Assembly (NCBI GenBank): GCA_947034895.1
Contig: OX344763.1
Coordinates: 68,653,093 to 68,717,092 of the forward strand
DNA: 64,000 nt
Direction: 5' to 3'
From: Rhytidiadelphus loreus
Taxonomy: Eukaryota; Streptophyta; Bryopsida; Hypnales; Hylocomiaceae
The notes below the pieces were generated by a model. It had not been told where the DNA came from, ran no database searches, and saw only the letters and a program-made list of their open reading frames with translations. Positions 1-13,140 of this stretch are shown here, piece after piece. Position numbers and translations under genes: made by a program. Position 1 is the stretch's first letter. Each line of letters starts with the position of its first letter.

Positions 1-2757
1 GCAATTGCTCAGGACATAGAATGAACTTGTACATGGAATCGAACCATGGATTTTGAACCATGCCTACTACTTTAATATGCAAAATTATATAAAGTCATTA
101 AAACCCGATCATGAAGAATGGAAAACATGTGGTGCAAGTTGCAAATATTCATAAAGTCAAGAATTCAAAGAAATACGCAATTGCTCAGGACATTGAATGA
201 ACTTGTTTATGGAATGGAACTATGGATTTTGAACCATGCCTACTACTTCAATATGCAAAAATATATATGGTTATTAAATCCCTATCAAGAAGAATGGGAA
301 ACATCTGGTGCAAGTTGCAAGTATTCATAAACTCAAGAATTCAAAGAAATACGCAATTGCTGAACACAATGAATGAACTTGGACGTGGAATGGAAATATG
401 GAATTTGAACCATGCTTACTACTTTAATATGCAAAAATATATAAAGTCATTAAATCCCTATCAAGAAGAATGGGAAACATCTGGTGCAAGTTGCAAATAT
501 TCATAAACTCAAGAATTCAAAGAAATACGCAATTGCTCAACACAATGAATGAACTTGTACGTGGAATGGAAGTATGGAATTTGAACCATGCTTACTATTT
601 TAATATGCAAAATTATATAAAGTCATTAAATCCCTATCATGAAGAATGGAAAACATGTGGTGCAAGTTGCAAATATTCATAAAGTCAAGAATTCAAAGAA
701 ATACGCAATTGCTCAGGACATTGAATGAACTTGTACATGGAATGGAACTATGGATTTTGAACCATGCCTACTACTTCAATATGCAAAAATATATATGGTT
801 ATTAAATCCCTATCAAGAAGAATGGGAAACATCTGGTGCAAGTTGCAAGTATTCATAAACTCAAGAATTCAAAGAAATACGCAATTGCTGAACACAATGA
901 ATGAACTTGGACGTGGAATGGAAATATGGAATTTGAACCATGCTTACTACTTTAATATGCAAAAATATATAAAGTCATTAAATCCCTATCAAGAAGAATG
1001 GGAAACATCTGGTGCAAGTTGCAAATATTCATAAACTCAAGAATTCAAAGAAATACGCAATTGCTCAACACAATGAATGAACTTGTACGTGGAATGGAAG
1101 TATGGAATTTGAACCATGCTTACTACTTTAATATGCAAAATTATATAAAGTCATTAAATCCCTATCATGAAGAATGGAAAACATGTGGTGCAAGTTGCAA
1201 ATATTCATAAAGTCAAGAATTCAAAGAAATACGCAATTGCTCAGGACATTGAATGAACTTGTACATGGAATGGAACTATGGATTTTGAACCATGCCTATT
1301 ACTTTAATATGCAAAAATATATATGGTTATTAAATACCTATCAAGAAGAATGGGAAACATGTGGTGCAAGTTGCAAATGTTCATAAATTCAAGAATGCAA
1401 AGAAATACGCAATTGGTCAGCACATTGATTGAACTTGTACGAGGAATGGAAATATGGAATTTGAACGATGCTTACTACTTTAATATGCAAAATTATATAA
1501 AGTCATTAAATCCCTATCATGAAGAATGGAAAACATGTGGTGCAAGTTGCAAATGTTCATAAACTCAAGAATTCAAAGAAATACGCAATTGCTCAGGACA
1601 TTGAATGAACTTGTATATGGAATCGAACCATGGATTTTGAACCATGCCTACTACTTTAATATGCAAAATTATATAAGGTCATTAAAACCCGATCATGAAG
1701 AATGGGAAACATGTGGTGCAAGTTGCAAATATTCATAAACTCAAGAATTCAAAGAAATACGCAATTGCTGAACACAATGAATGAACTTGGACGTGGAATG
1801 GAAATATGGAATTTGAACCATGCTTACTACTTTAATATGCAAAAATATATAAAGTCATTAAATCCCTATCAAGAAGAATGGGAAACATCTGGTGCAAGTT
1901 GCAAATATTCATAAACTCAAGAATTCAAAGAAATACGCAATTGCTCAACACAATGAATGAACTTGTACGTGGAATGGAAGTATGGAATTTGAACCATGCT
2001 TACTACTTTAATATGCAAAATTATATAAAGTCATTAAATCCCTATCATGAAGAATGGAAAACATGTGGTGCAAGTTGCAAATATTCATAAAGTCAAGAAT
2101 TCAAAGAAATACGCAATTGCTCAGGACATTGAATGAACTTGTACATGGAATGGAACTATGGATTTTGAACCATGCCTATTACTTTAATATGCAAAAATAT
2201 ATATGGTTATTAAATACCTATCAAGAAGAATGGGAAACATGTGGTGCAAGTTGCAAATGTTCATAAATTCAAGAATGCAAAGAAATACGCAATTGGTCAG
2301 CACATTGATTGAACTTGTACGAGGAATGGAAATATGGAATTTGAACGATGCTTACTACTTTAATATGCAAAATTATATAAAGTCATTAAATCCCTATCAT
2401 GAAGAATGGAAAACATGTGGTGCAAGTTGCAAATGTTCATAAACTCAAGAATTCAAAGAAATACGCAATTGCTCAGGACATTGAATGAACTTGTACATGG
2501 AATCGAACCATGGATTTTGAACCATGCCTACTACTTTAATATGCAAAATTATATAAGGTCATTAAAACCCGATCATGAAGAATGGGAAACATGTGGTGCA
2601 AGTTGCAAATATTCATAAACTCAAGAATTCAAAGAAATACGCAATTGCTGAACACAATGAATGAACTTGGACGTGGAATGGAAATATGGAATTTGAACCA
2701 TGCTTACTACTTTAATATGCAAAAATATATAAAGTCATTAAATCCCTATCAAGAAGA
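1..2757 (+). repeat. Macro-repeat A, copy 1 (17-monomer spacing, 5' end cut off)
   Basis: Monomers here match those 2992 bp (17 monomers) further on; for example, monomers at 118 and 3110 are the same type in the same order. The copy holds a 3-monomer tandem (118-645 and 646-1173, 528-bp spacing) whose copies differ at only a few bases, such as GTTTATGG versus GTACATGG. A 5-monomer tandem follows (1174-2053 and 2054 to about 2780, 880-bp spacing). The macro-repeat begins about 234 bp before the window. Confidence 0.8.
35..45 (-). promoter_or_regulatory. Pol III B-box-like word in NcoI-type monomer (first of about 20)
   Basis: On the minus strand the bases read GGTTCGATTCC, a full match to the RNA polymerase III B-box consensus GGTTCGANTCC. 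The flanks 32-36 and 44-48 (CATGG and CCATG) make a perfect 5-bp stem around a 7-base loop, the geometry of a tRNA T-arm. The word occurs in about 20 monomers with ATCGAACCATGG: near 32, 1621, 2500, 3030, 4438, 5490, 6550, 7780, 32948, 36468, 37172, 42450, 52126, 54766, 55116, 56346, 56698, 60040, 62675 and 63735. I found no convincing A-box at a suitable distance. It may be chance or a relic; function is unproven. Confidence 0.25.
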
Positions 2758-5221
2758 ATGGGAAACATCTGGTGCAAGTTGCAAATAATCATAAACTCAA
2801 GAATTCAAAGAAATACGCAATTGCTCATCACATTGAATGAACTTGTACATGGAATGGAAATATGGAATTTAAACAATGCCTACTACTTTAGTATGCAAAA
2901 ATATAGAAAGTCATTAAATCCCTATCAAGAAGAATTTGAAACATCTGGTGCAAGTTGCAAATGTTCATAAATTCAAGAATTCAAAGAAATACGCAATTGC
3001 TCAGGACATTGAATGAACTTGTACATGGAATCGAACCATGGATTTTGAACCATGCCTACTACTTTAATATGCAAAATTATATACAGTCATTAAAACCCGA
3101 TCATGAAGAATGGAAAACATGTGGTGCAAGTTGCAAATATTCATAAAGTCAAGAATTCAAAGAAATACGCAATTGCTCAGGACATTGAATGAACTTGTTT
3201 ATGGAATGGAACTATGGATTTTGAACCATGCCTACTACTTCAATATGCAAAAATATATATGGTTATTAAATCCCTATCAAGAAGAATGGGAAACATCTGG
3301 TGCAAGTTGCAAGTATTCATAAACTCAAGAATTCAAAGAAATACGCAATTGCTGAACACAATGAATGAACTTGGACGTGGAATGGAAATATGGAATTTGA
3401 ACCATGCTTACTACTTTAATATGCAAAAATATATAAAGTCATTAAATCCCTATCAAGAAGAATGGGAAACATCTGGTGCAAGTTGCAAATATTCATAAAC
3501 TCAAGAATTCAAAGAAATACGCAATTGCTCAACACATTGAATGAACTTGTACGTGGAATGGAATTATGGATTTTGAACCATGCTTACTACTTTAATATGC
3601 AAAATTATATAAAGTCATTAAATCCCTATCATGAAGAATGGAATACATGTGGTGCAAGTTGCAAATATTCATAAAGTCAAGAATTCAAAGAAATACGCAA
3701 TTGGTCAGGACATTGAATGAACTTGTACATGGAATGGAACTATGGATTTTGAACCATGCCTATTACTTTAATATGCAAAAATATATATGGTTATTAAATA
3801 CCTATCAAGAAGAATGGGAAACATGTGGTGCAAGTTGCAAATGTTCATAAATTCAAGAATGCAAAGAAATACGCAATTGCTCATCACATTGATTGAACTT
3901 GTACGAGGAATGGAAATATGGAATTTAAACAATGCCTACTACTTTAGTATGCAAAAATATATAAAGTCATTAAATCCCTATCAAGAAGAATGGGAAACAT
4001 CTGGTGCAAGTTGCAAATATTCATAAACTCAAGAATTCAAAGAAATACGCAATTGCTCAACACAATGAATGAACTTGTACGTGGAATGGAAGTATGGAAT
4101 TTGAACCATGCTTACTACTTTAATATGCAAAAGTATATATGGTTATTAAATACCTATCAAGAAGAATGGGAATCATGTGGTGCAAGTTGCAAATATTCAT
4201 AAACTCAAGAATTCAAAGAAATACGCAATTGCTCATCACATTGAATGAACTTGTACATGGAATGGACATATGGAATTTAAACAATGCCTACTACTTTAGT
4301 ATGCAAAAATATAGAAAGTCATTAAATCCCTATCAAGAAGAATTTGAAACATCTGGTGCAAGTTGCAAATGTTCATAAACTCAAGAATTCAAAGAAATAC
4401 GCAATTGCTCAGGACATTGAATGAACTTGTACATGGAATCGAACCATGGATTTTGAACCATGCCTACTACTTTAATATGCAAAATTATATTAAGTCATTA
4501 AAACCCGATCATGAAGAATGGAAAACATGTGGTGCAAGTTGCAAATATTCATAAAGTCAAGAATTCAAAGAAATACGCAATTGCTCAGGACATTGAATGA
4601 ACTTGTTTATGGAATGGAACTATGGATTTTGAACCATGCCTACTACTTCAATATGCAAAAATATGTATGGTTATTAAATACCTATCAAGAAGAATGGGAA
4701 ACATGTGGTGCAAGTTGCAAATGTTCATAAATTCAAGAATGCAAAGAAATACGCAATTGCTCATCACATTGATTGAACTTGTACGAGGAATGGAAATCTG
4801 GAATTTGAACCATGCTTACTACTTTAATATGCAAAAATATATAAAGTCATTAAATCCCTATCAAGAAGAATGGGAAACATCTGGTGCAAGTTGCAAATAA
4901 TCATAAACTCAAGAATTCAAAGAAATACGCAATTGCTCATCACATTGAATGAACTTGTACATGGAATGGAAATATGGAATTTAAACAATGCCTACTACTT
5001 TAGTATGCAAAAATATAGAAAGTCATTAAATCCCTATCAAGAAGAATGGGAAACATCTGGTGCAAGTTGCAAATATTCATAAACTCAAGAATTCAAAGAA
5101 ATACGCAATTGCTCAACACAATGAATGAACTTGGACGTGGAATGGAAATATGGAATTTGAACCATGCTTACTACTTTAATATGCAAAAATATATAAAGTC
5201 ATTAAATCCCTATCAAGAAGA
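2758..5221 (+). repeat. Macro-repeat A, copy 2 (14 monomers)
   Basis: The order of monomer types at 2758, 2955, 3110 and 3214 repeats at 5222, 5419, 5574 and 5678, giving 2464 bp = 14x176. It opens with a monomer ending GAATTTGAAACATC, followed by one carrying the NcoI-type CGAACCATGG allele. Relative to copy 3 it gains a segment that recurs at 8.4 kb (3638 and 3787 match 8390 and 8539). Confidence 0.8.
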
Positions 5222-7509
5222 ATGGGAAACATCTGGTGCAAGTTGCAAATAATCATAAACTCAAGAATTCAAAGAAATACGCAATTGCTCATCACATTGA
5301 ATGAACTTGTACATGGAATGGAAATATGGAATTTAAACAATGCCTACTACTTTAGTATGCAAAAATATAGAAAGTCATTAAATCCCTATCAAGAAGAATT
5401 TGAAACATCTGGTGCAAGTTGCAAATGTTCATAAATTCAAGAATTCAAAGAAATACGCAATTGCTCAGGACATTGAATGAACTTGTACATGGAATCGAAC
5501 CATGGATTTTGAACCATGCCTACTACTTTAATATGCAAAATTATATAAAGTCATTAAAACCCGATCATGAAGAATGGAAAACATGTGGTGCAAGTTGCAA
5601 ATATTCATAAAGTCAAGAATTCAAAGAAATACGCAATTGCTCAGGACATTGAATGAACTTGTTTATGGAATGGAACTATGGATTTTGAACCATGCCTACT
5701 ACTTCAATATGCAAAAATATATATGGTTATTAAATCCCTATCAAGAAGAATGGGAAACATCTGGTGCAAGTTGCAAGTATTCATAAACTCAAGAATTCAA
5801 AGAAATACGCAATTGCTGAACACAATGAATGAACTTGGACGTGGAATGGAAATATGGAATTTGAACCATGCTTACTACTTTAATATGCAAAAATATATAA
5901 AGTCATTAAATCCCTATCAAGAAGAATGGGAAACATCTGGTGCAAGTTGCAAATATTCATAAACTCAAGAATTCAAAGAAATACGCAATTGCTCAACACA
6001 ATGAATGAACTTGTACGTGGAATGGAAGTATGGAATTTGAACCATGCTTACTATTTTAATATGCAAAATTATATAAAGTCATTAAATCCCTATCATGAAG
6101 AATGGAAAACATGTGGTGCAAGTTGCAAATATTCATAAAGTCAAGAATTCAAAGAAATACGCAATTGCTCAGGACATTGAATGAACTTGTACATGGAATG
6201 GAACTATGGATTTTGAACCATGCCTATTACTTTAATATGCAAAAATATATATGGTTATTAAATACCTATCAAGAAGAATGGGAAACATGTGGTGCAAGTT
6301 GCAAATGTTCATAAATTCAAGAATGCAAAGAAATACGCAATTGGTCAGCACATTGATTGAACTTGTACGAGGAATGGAAATATGGAATTTGAACCATGCT
6401 TACTACTTTAATATGCAAAATTATATAAAGTCATTAAATCCCTATCATGAAGAATGGAAAACATGTGGTGCAAGTTGCAAATGTTCATAAACTCAAGAAT
6501 TCAAAGAAATACGCAATTGCTCAGGACATTGAATGAACTTGTATATGGAATCGAACCATGGATTTTGAACCATGCCTACTACTTTAATATGCAAAATTAT
6601 ATAAGGTCATTAAAACCCGATCATGAAGAATGGGAAACATGTGGTGCAAGTTGCAAATATTCATAAACTCAAGAATTCAAAGAAATACGCAATTGCTGAA
6701 CACAATGAATGAACTTGGACGTGGAATGGAAATATGGAATTTGAACCATGCTTACTACTTTAATATGCAAAAATATATAAAGTCATTAAATCCCTATCAA
6801 GAAGAATGGGAAACATCTGGTGCAAGTTGCAAATATTCATAAACTCAAGAATTCAAAGAAATACGCAATTGCTCAACACAATGAATGAACTTGTACGTGG
6901 AATGGAAGTATGGAATTTGAACCATGCTTACTACTTTAATATGCAAAATTATATAAAGTCATTAAATCCCTATCATGAAGAATGGAAAACATGTGGTGCA
7001 AGTTGCAAATATTCATAAAGTCAAGAATTCAAAGAAATACGCAATTGCTGAACACAATGAATGAACTTGGACGTGGAATGGAAATATGGAATTTGAACCA
7101 TGCTTACTACTTTAATATGCAAAAATATATAAAGTCATTAAATCCCTATCAAGAAGAATGGGAAACATCTGGTGCAAGTTGCAAATAATCATAAACTCAA
7201 GAATTCAAAGAAATACGCAATTGCTCAACACAATGAATGAACTTGTACGTGGAATGGAAGTATGGAATTTGAACCATGCTTACTACTTTAATATGCAAAA
7301 TTATATAAAGTCATTAAATCCCTATCATGAAGAATGGAAAACATGTGGTGCAAGTTGCAAATATTCATAAAGTCAAGAATTCAAAGAAATACGCAATTGC
7401 TGAACACAATGAATGAACTTGGACGTGGAATGGAAATATGGAATTTGAACCATGCTTACTACTTTAATATGCAAAAATATATAAAGTCATTAAATCCCTA
7501 TCAAGAAGA
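5222..7509 (+). repeat. Macro-repeat A, copy 3 (13 monomers)
   Basis: The spacing to the next copy is 2288 bp = 13x176 (5222/7510, 5419/7707, 5574/7862). Its middle (6102-6981) follows the monomer order of 1174-2053, including the rare GTATATGG-ATCGAACC variant near 6541, which also occurs near 1615. Two copies of a 2-monomer unit (6982-7333 and 7334-7685, 352-bp spacing) lie at its right end and run into copy 4. Confidence 0.78.
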
Positions 7510-8389
7510 ATGGGAAACATCTGGTGCAAGTTGCAAATAATCATAAACTCAAGAATTCAAAGAAATACGCAATTGCTCATCACATTGAATGAACTTGTAC
7601 ATGGAATGGAAATATGGAATTTAAACAATGCCTACTACTTTAGTATGCAAAAATATAGAAAGTCATTAAATCCCTATCAAGAAGAATTTGAAACATCTGG
7701 TGCAAGTTGCAAATGTTCATAAATTCAAGAATTCAAAGAAATACGCAATTGCTCAGGACATTGAATGAACTTGTACATGGAATCGAACCATGGATTTTGA
7801 ACCATGCCTACTACTTTAATATGCAAAATTATATAAAGTCATTAAAACCCGATCATGAAGAATGGAAAACATGTGGTGCAAGTTGCAAATATTCATAAAG
7901 TCAAGAATTCAAAGAAATACGCAATTGCTCAGGACATTGAATGAACTTGTTTATGGAATGGAACTATGGATTTTGAACCATGCCTACTACTTCAATATGC
8001 AAAAATATATATGGTTATTAAATCCCTATCAAGAAGAATGGGAAACATCTGGTGCAAGTTGCAAGTATTCATAAACTCAAGAATTCAAAGAAATACGCAA
8101 TTGCTGAACACAATGAATGAACTTGGACGTGGAATGGAAATATGGAATTTGAACCATGCTTACTACTTTAATATGCAAAAATATATAAAGTCATTAAATC
8201 CCTATCAAGAAGAATGGGAAACATCTGGTGCAAGTTGCAAATATTCATAAACTCAAGAATTCAAAGAAATACGCAATTGCTCAACACATTGAATGAACTT
8301 GTACGTGGAATGGAATTATGGATTTTGAACCATGCTTACTACTTTAATATGCAAAATTATATAAAGTCATTAAATCCCTATCATGAAGA
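7510..8389 (+). repeat. Macro-repeat A, copy 4 (partial)
   Basis: It repeats the opening of copies 2 and 3 (7510, 7707, 7862, 7966 and 8214 correspond to 2758, 2955, 3110, 3214 and 3462). It then passes into the short-period 3-monomer tandem on its right. The right boundary is approximate. Confidence 0.7.
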
Positions 8390-10185
8390 ATGGAATACAT
8401 GTGGTGCAAGTTGCAAATATTCATAAAGTCAAGAATTCAAAGAAATACGCAATTGCTCAGGACATTGAATGAACTTGTACATGGAATGGAACTATGGATT
8501 TTGAACCATGCCTATTACTTTAATATGCAAAAATATATATGGTTATTAAATACCTATCAAGAAGAATGGGAAACATGTGGTGCAAGTTGCAAATGTTCAT
8601 AAATTCAAGAATGCAAAGAAATACGCAATTGCTCATCACATTGATTGAACTTGTACGAGGAATGGAAATATGGAATTTAAACAATGCCTACTACTTTAGT
8701 ATGCAAAAATATATAAAGTCATTAAATCCCTATCAAGAAGAATGGGAAACATCTGGTGCAAGTTGCAAATATTCATAAACTCAAGAATTCAAAGAAATAC
8801 GCAATTGCTCAACACAATGAATGAACTTGTACGTGGAATGGAAGTATGGAATTTGAACGATGCTTACTACTTTAATATGCAAAATTATATAAAGTCATTA
8901 AATCCCTATCATGAAGAATGGAATACATGTGGTGCAAGTTGCAAATATTCATAAAGTCAAGAATTCAAAGAAATACGCAATTGCTCAGGACATTGAATGA
9001 ACTTGTACATGGAATGGAACTATGGATTTTGAACCATGCCTATTACTTTAATATGCAAAAATATATATGGTTATTAAATACCTATCAAGAAGAATGGGAA
9101 ACATGTGGTGCAAGTTGCAAATGTTCATAAATTCAAGAATGCAAAGAAATACGCAATTGCTCATCACATTGATTGAACTTGTACGAGGAATGGAAATATG
9201 GAATTTAAACAATGCCTACTACTTAGTATGGAAAAATATAGAAAGTCATTAAATCCCTATCAAGAAGAATGGGAAACATCTGGTGCAAGTTGCAAATATT
9301 CATAAACTCAAGAATTCAATGAAATACGCAATTGCTCATCACATTGAATGAACTTGTACGTGGAATGGAAATATGGAATTTGAACCATGCCTAGTACTTT
9401 AATTCGCAAAAGTATATAAAGTCATTGAATTCCTATCAAGAAGAATGGGAAACATGTGGTGCAAGTTGCAAATATTCATAAAGTCAAGAATTCAAAGAAA
9501 TACGCAATTGCTCAGGACATTGAATGAACTTGTACATGGAATGGAACTATGGATTTTGAACCATGCCTATTACTTTAATATGCAAAAATATATATGGTTA
9601 TTAAATACCTATCAAGAAGAATGGGAAACATGTGGTGCAAGTTGCAAATGTTCATAAATTCAAGAATGCAAAGAAATACGCAATTGCTCATCACATTGAT
9701 TGAACTTGTACGAGGAATGGAAATATGGAATTTAAACAATGCCTACTACTTTAGTATGGAAAAATATAGAAAGTCATTAAATCCCTATCAAGAAGAATGG
9801 GAAACATCTGGTGCAAGTTGCAAATATTCATAAACTCAAGAATTCAAAGAAATACGCAATTGCTCAACACAATGAATGAACTTGTACGTGGAATGGAAGT
9901 ATGGAATTTGAACGATGCTTACTACTTTAATATGCAAAATTATATAAAGTCATTAAATCCCTATCATGAAGAATGGAATACATGTGGTGCAAGTTGCAAA
10001 TATTCATAAAGTCAAGAATTCAAAGAAATACGCAATTGCTCAGGACATTGAATGAACTTGTACATGGAATGGAACTATGGATTTTGAACCATGCCTATTA
10101 CTTTAATATGCAAAAATATATAAAGTCATTAAATACCTATCAAGAAGAATGGGAAACATGTGGTGCAAGTTGCAAATGTTCATAA
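8390..10185 (+). repeat. 3-monomer tandem (528 bp, about 3.4 copies)
   Basis: Equivalent monomers start at 8390, 8918, 9445 and 9973 (528, 527 and 528 bp apart), and a second type at 8539, 9067 and 9594. The 527-bp step is due to a one-base deletion near 9230. The segment contains the first monomer with CTAGTACTTTAATTCGC (marker at 9391), which becomes the hallmark of the next block. It therefore looks like the junction between macro-repeat A and the 12-mer HOR. Confidence 0.8.
9153..9327 (+). repeat. 175-bp monomer, single T deletion
   Basis: The usual CTACTACTTTAGTATG reads CTACTACTTAGTATG near 9222-9236, one T short. This is the only one-base length change in the first 40.6 kb. The corresponding monomer at 9680-9855, one 3-mer on, keeps the T, so the deletion is younger than the 3-mer duplication or was lost from that copy. 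Confidence 0.92.
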
Positions 10186-11028
10186 ATTCAAGAATTCAAA
10201 GAAATACGCAATTGCTCATCACATTGAATGAACTTGTACGTGGAATGGAAATATGGAATTTAAACAATGCCTACTACTGTAGTATGCAAAAATATAGAAA
10301 GTCATTAAATCCCTATCAAGAAGAATAGGAAACATGTGGTGCAAGTTGCAAATATTCATAAACTCAAAAATTCAAAGAAATACGCAATTGCTGAACAGAA
10401 TGAATGAACTTGTACGTGGAATGGAAATATGGAATTTGAACCATGCCTAGTACTTTAATTCGCAAAAGTATATAAAGTCATTGAATTCCTATCAAGAAGA
10501 ATGGAAAACATGTGGTGCAAGTTGCAAATATTCATAAACTCAAGAATTCAAAGAAATACGCAATTGCTCAATACAATGAATGAACTTGTACGTGGAATGG
10601 AAGTATGGAATTTGAACCATGCTTACTACTTTAATATGCAAAATTATATAAAGTCATTTAATCCCTATCATGAAGAATGGAAAACATGTGGTGCAAGTTG
10701 CAAATATTCATAAAGTCAAGAATCCAAAGAAATACGCAATTGCTCAGGACATTGAATGAACTTGTACGTGGAATGGAAATATGGAATTTGAACCATGCTT
10801 ACTACTTTAATATGCAAAAATATATAAAGTCATTAAATACCTATCAAGAAGAATAGGAAACATGTGGTGCAAGTTGCAAATATTCATAAACTCAAAAATT
10901 CAAAGAAATACGCAATTGCTGAACACAATGAATGAACTTGTACGTGGAATGGAAATATGGAATTTGAACCATGCCTAGTACTTTAATTCGCAAAAGTATA
11001 TAAAGTCATTGAATTCCTATGAAGAAGA
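10186..11028 (+). repeat. 12-mer HOR block, left flank (partial unit)
   Basis: The monomers belong to the 12-mer HOR family but in truncated order. The monomers at 10501 and 11029 are the same type 528 bp apart, so a 3-monomer stretch has been repeated. CTAGTAC markers lie at 10447 and 10975. The GAATAGGAAAC allele, private to this HOR family, first appears at about 10325. Confidence 0.75.
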
Positions 11029-13140
11029 ATGGAAAACATGTGGTGCAAGTTGCAAATATTCATAAACTCAAGAATTCAAAGAAATACGCAATTGCTCAAT
11101 ACAATGAATGAACTTGTACGTGGAATGGAAGTATGGAATTTGAACCATGCTTACTACTTTAATATGCAAAATTATATAAAGTCATTTAATCCCTATCATG
11201 AAGAATGGAAAACATGTGGTGCAAGTTGCAAATATTCATAAAGTCAAGAATCCAAAGAAATACGCAATTGCTCAGGACATTGAATGAACTTGTACGTGGA
11301 ATGGAAATATGGAATTTGAACCATGCTTACTACTTTAATATGCAAAAATATATAAAGTCATTAAATACCTATCAAGAAGAATGGGAAACATCTGGTGCAA
11401 GTTGCAAATAATCATAAACTCAGGAATTCAAAGAAATACGCAATTGCTCATCACATTGAATGAACTTGAACATGGAATGGAAATATGGAATTTGAACCAT
11501 GCCTACTACTTTAATATGCAAAAATATATAAAGTCATTAAATACCTATCAAGAAGAATGGGAAACATGTGGTGCAAGTTGCAAATGTTCATAAATTCAAG
11601 AATTCAAAGAAATACGCAATTGCTCATCACATTGAATGAACTTGTACGTGGAATGGAAATATGGAATTTAAACAATGCCTACTACTGTAGTATGCAAAAA
11701 TATAGAAAGTCATTAAATCCCTATCAAGAAGAATAGGAAACATGTGGTGCAAGTTGCAAATATTCATAAACTCAAAAATTCAAAGAAATACGCAATTGCT
11801 GAACACAATGAATGAACTTGTACGTGGAATGGAAGTATGGAATTTGAACGATGCTTACTACTTTAATATGCAAAATTATATAAAGTCATTAAATCCCTAT
11901 CATGAAGAATGGAATACATGTGGTGCAAGTTGCAAATATTCATAAAGTCAAGAATTCAAAGAAATACGCAATTGCTCAGGACATTGAATGAACTTGTACA
12001 TGGAATGGAACTATGGATTTTGAACCATGCCTACTACTTTAATATGCAAAAATATATAAAGTCATTAAATACCTATCAAGAAGAATGGGAAACATGTGGT
12101 GCAAGTTGCAAATGTTCATAAATTCAAGAATTCAAAGAAATACGCAATTGCTCATCACATTGAATGAACTTGTACGTGGAATGGAAATATGGAATTTAAA
12201 CAATGCCTACTACTGTAGTATGCAAAAATATAGAAAGTCATTAAATCCCTATAAAGAAGAATAGGAAACATGTGGTGCAAGTTGCAAATATTCATAAACT
12301 CAAAAATTCAAAGAAATACGCAATTGCTGAACACAATGAATGAACTTGTACGTGGAATGGAAATATGGAATTTGAACCATGCCTAGTACTTTAATTCGCA
12401 AAAGTATATAAAGTCATTGAATTCCTATCAAGAAGAATGGGAAACATGTGGTGCAAGTTGCAAATATTCATAAACTCAAGAATTCAAAGAAATACGCAAT
12501 TGCTCAATACAATGAATGAACTTGTACATGGAATGGAAGTATGGAATTTGAACCATGCTTACTACTTTAATATGCAAAATTATATAAAGTCATTTAATCC
12601 CTATCATGAAGAATGGAAAACATGTGGTGCAAGTTGCAAATATTCATAAAGTCAAGAATTCAAAGAAATACGCAATTGCTCAGGACATTGAATGAACTTG
12701 TACATGGAATGGAAATATGGAATTTGAACCATGCTTACTACTTTAATATGCAAAAATATATAAAGTCATTAAATACCTATCAAGAAGAATGGGAAACATG
12801 TGGTGCAAGTTGCAAATGTTCATAAATTCAAGAATTCAAAGAAATACGCAATTGCTCATCACATTGAATGAACTTGTACGTGGAATGGAAATATGGAATT
12901 TAAACAATGCCTACTACTGTAGTATGCAAAAATATAGAAAGTCATTAAATCCCTATCAAGAAGAATAGGAAACATGTGGTGCAAGTTGCAAATATTCATA
13001 AACTCAAAAATTCAAAGAAATACGCAATTGCTGAACACAATGAATGAACTTGTACGTGGAATGGAAATATGGAATTTGAACCATGCCTAGTACTTTAATT
13101 CGCAAAAGTATATAAAGTCATTGAATTCCTATCAAGAAGA
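11029..13140 (+). repeat. 12-mer HOR, unit 1 (2112 bp)
   Basis: Every monomer here has its counterpart exactly 2112 bp later (11029/13141, 11205/13317, 11381/13493, 11909/14021, 12437/14549). Two monomers per unit carry CTAGTACTTTAATTCGC (12383 and 13087), and spacings alternate 8 and 4 monomers. Monomers with GAATAGG sit at fixed positions in the unit. Confidence 0.9.

Noticed and set aside
32..48. A complete tRNA gene around the B-box/T-arm word
   Set aside because: No acceptor stem, anticodon arm or A-box could be found on the minus strand at a proper distance. The nearest A-box-like word (TAGTAGGCATGG) has two mismatches and lies only about 24 bases away.
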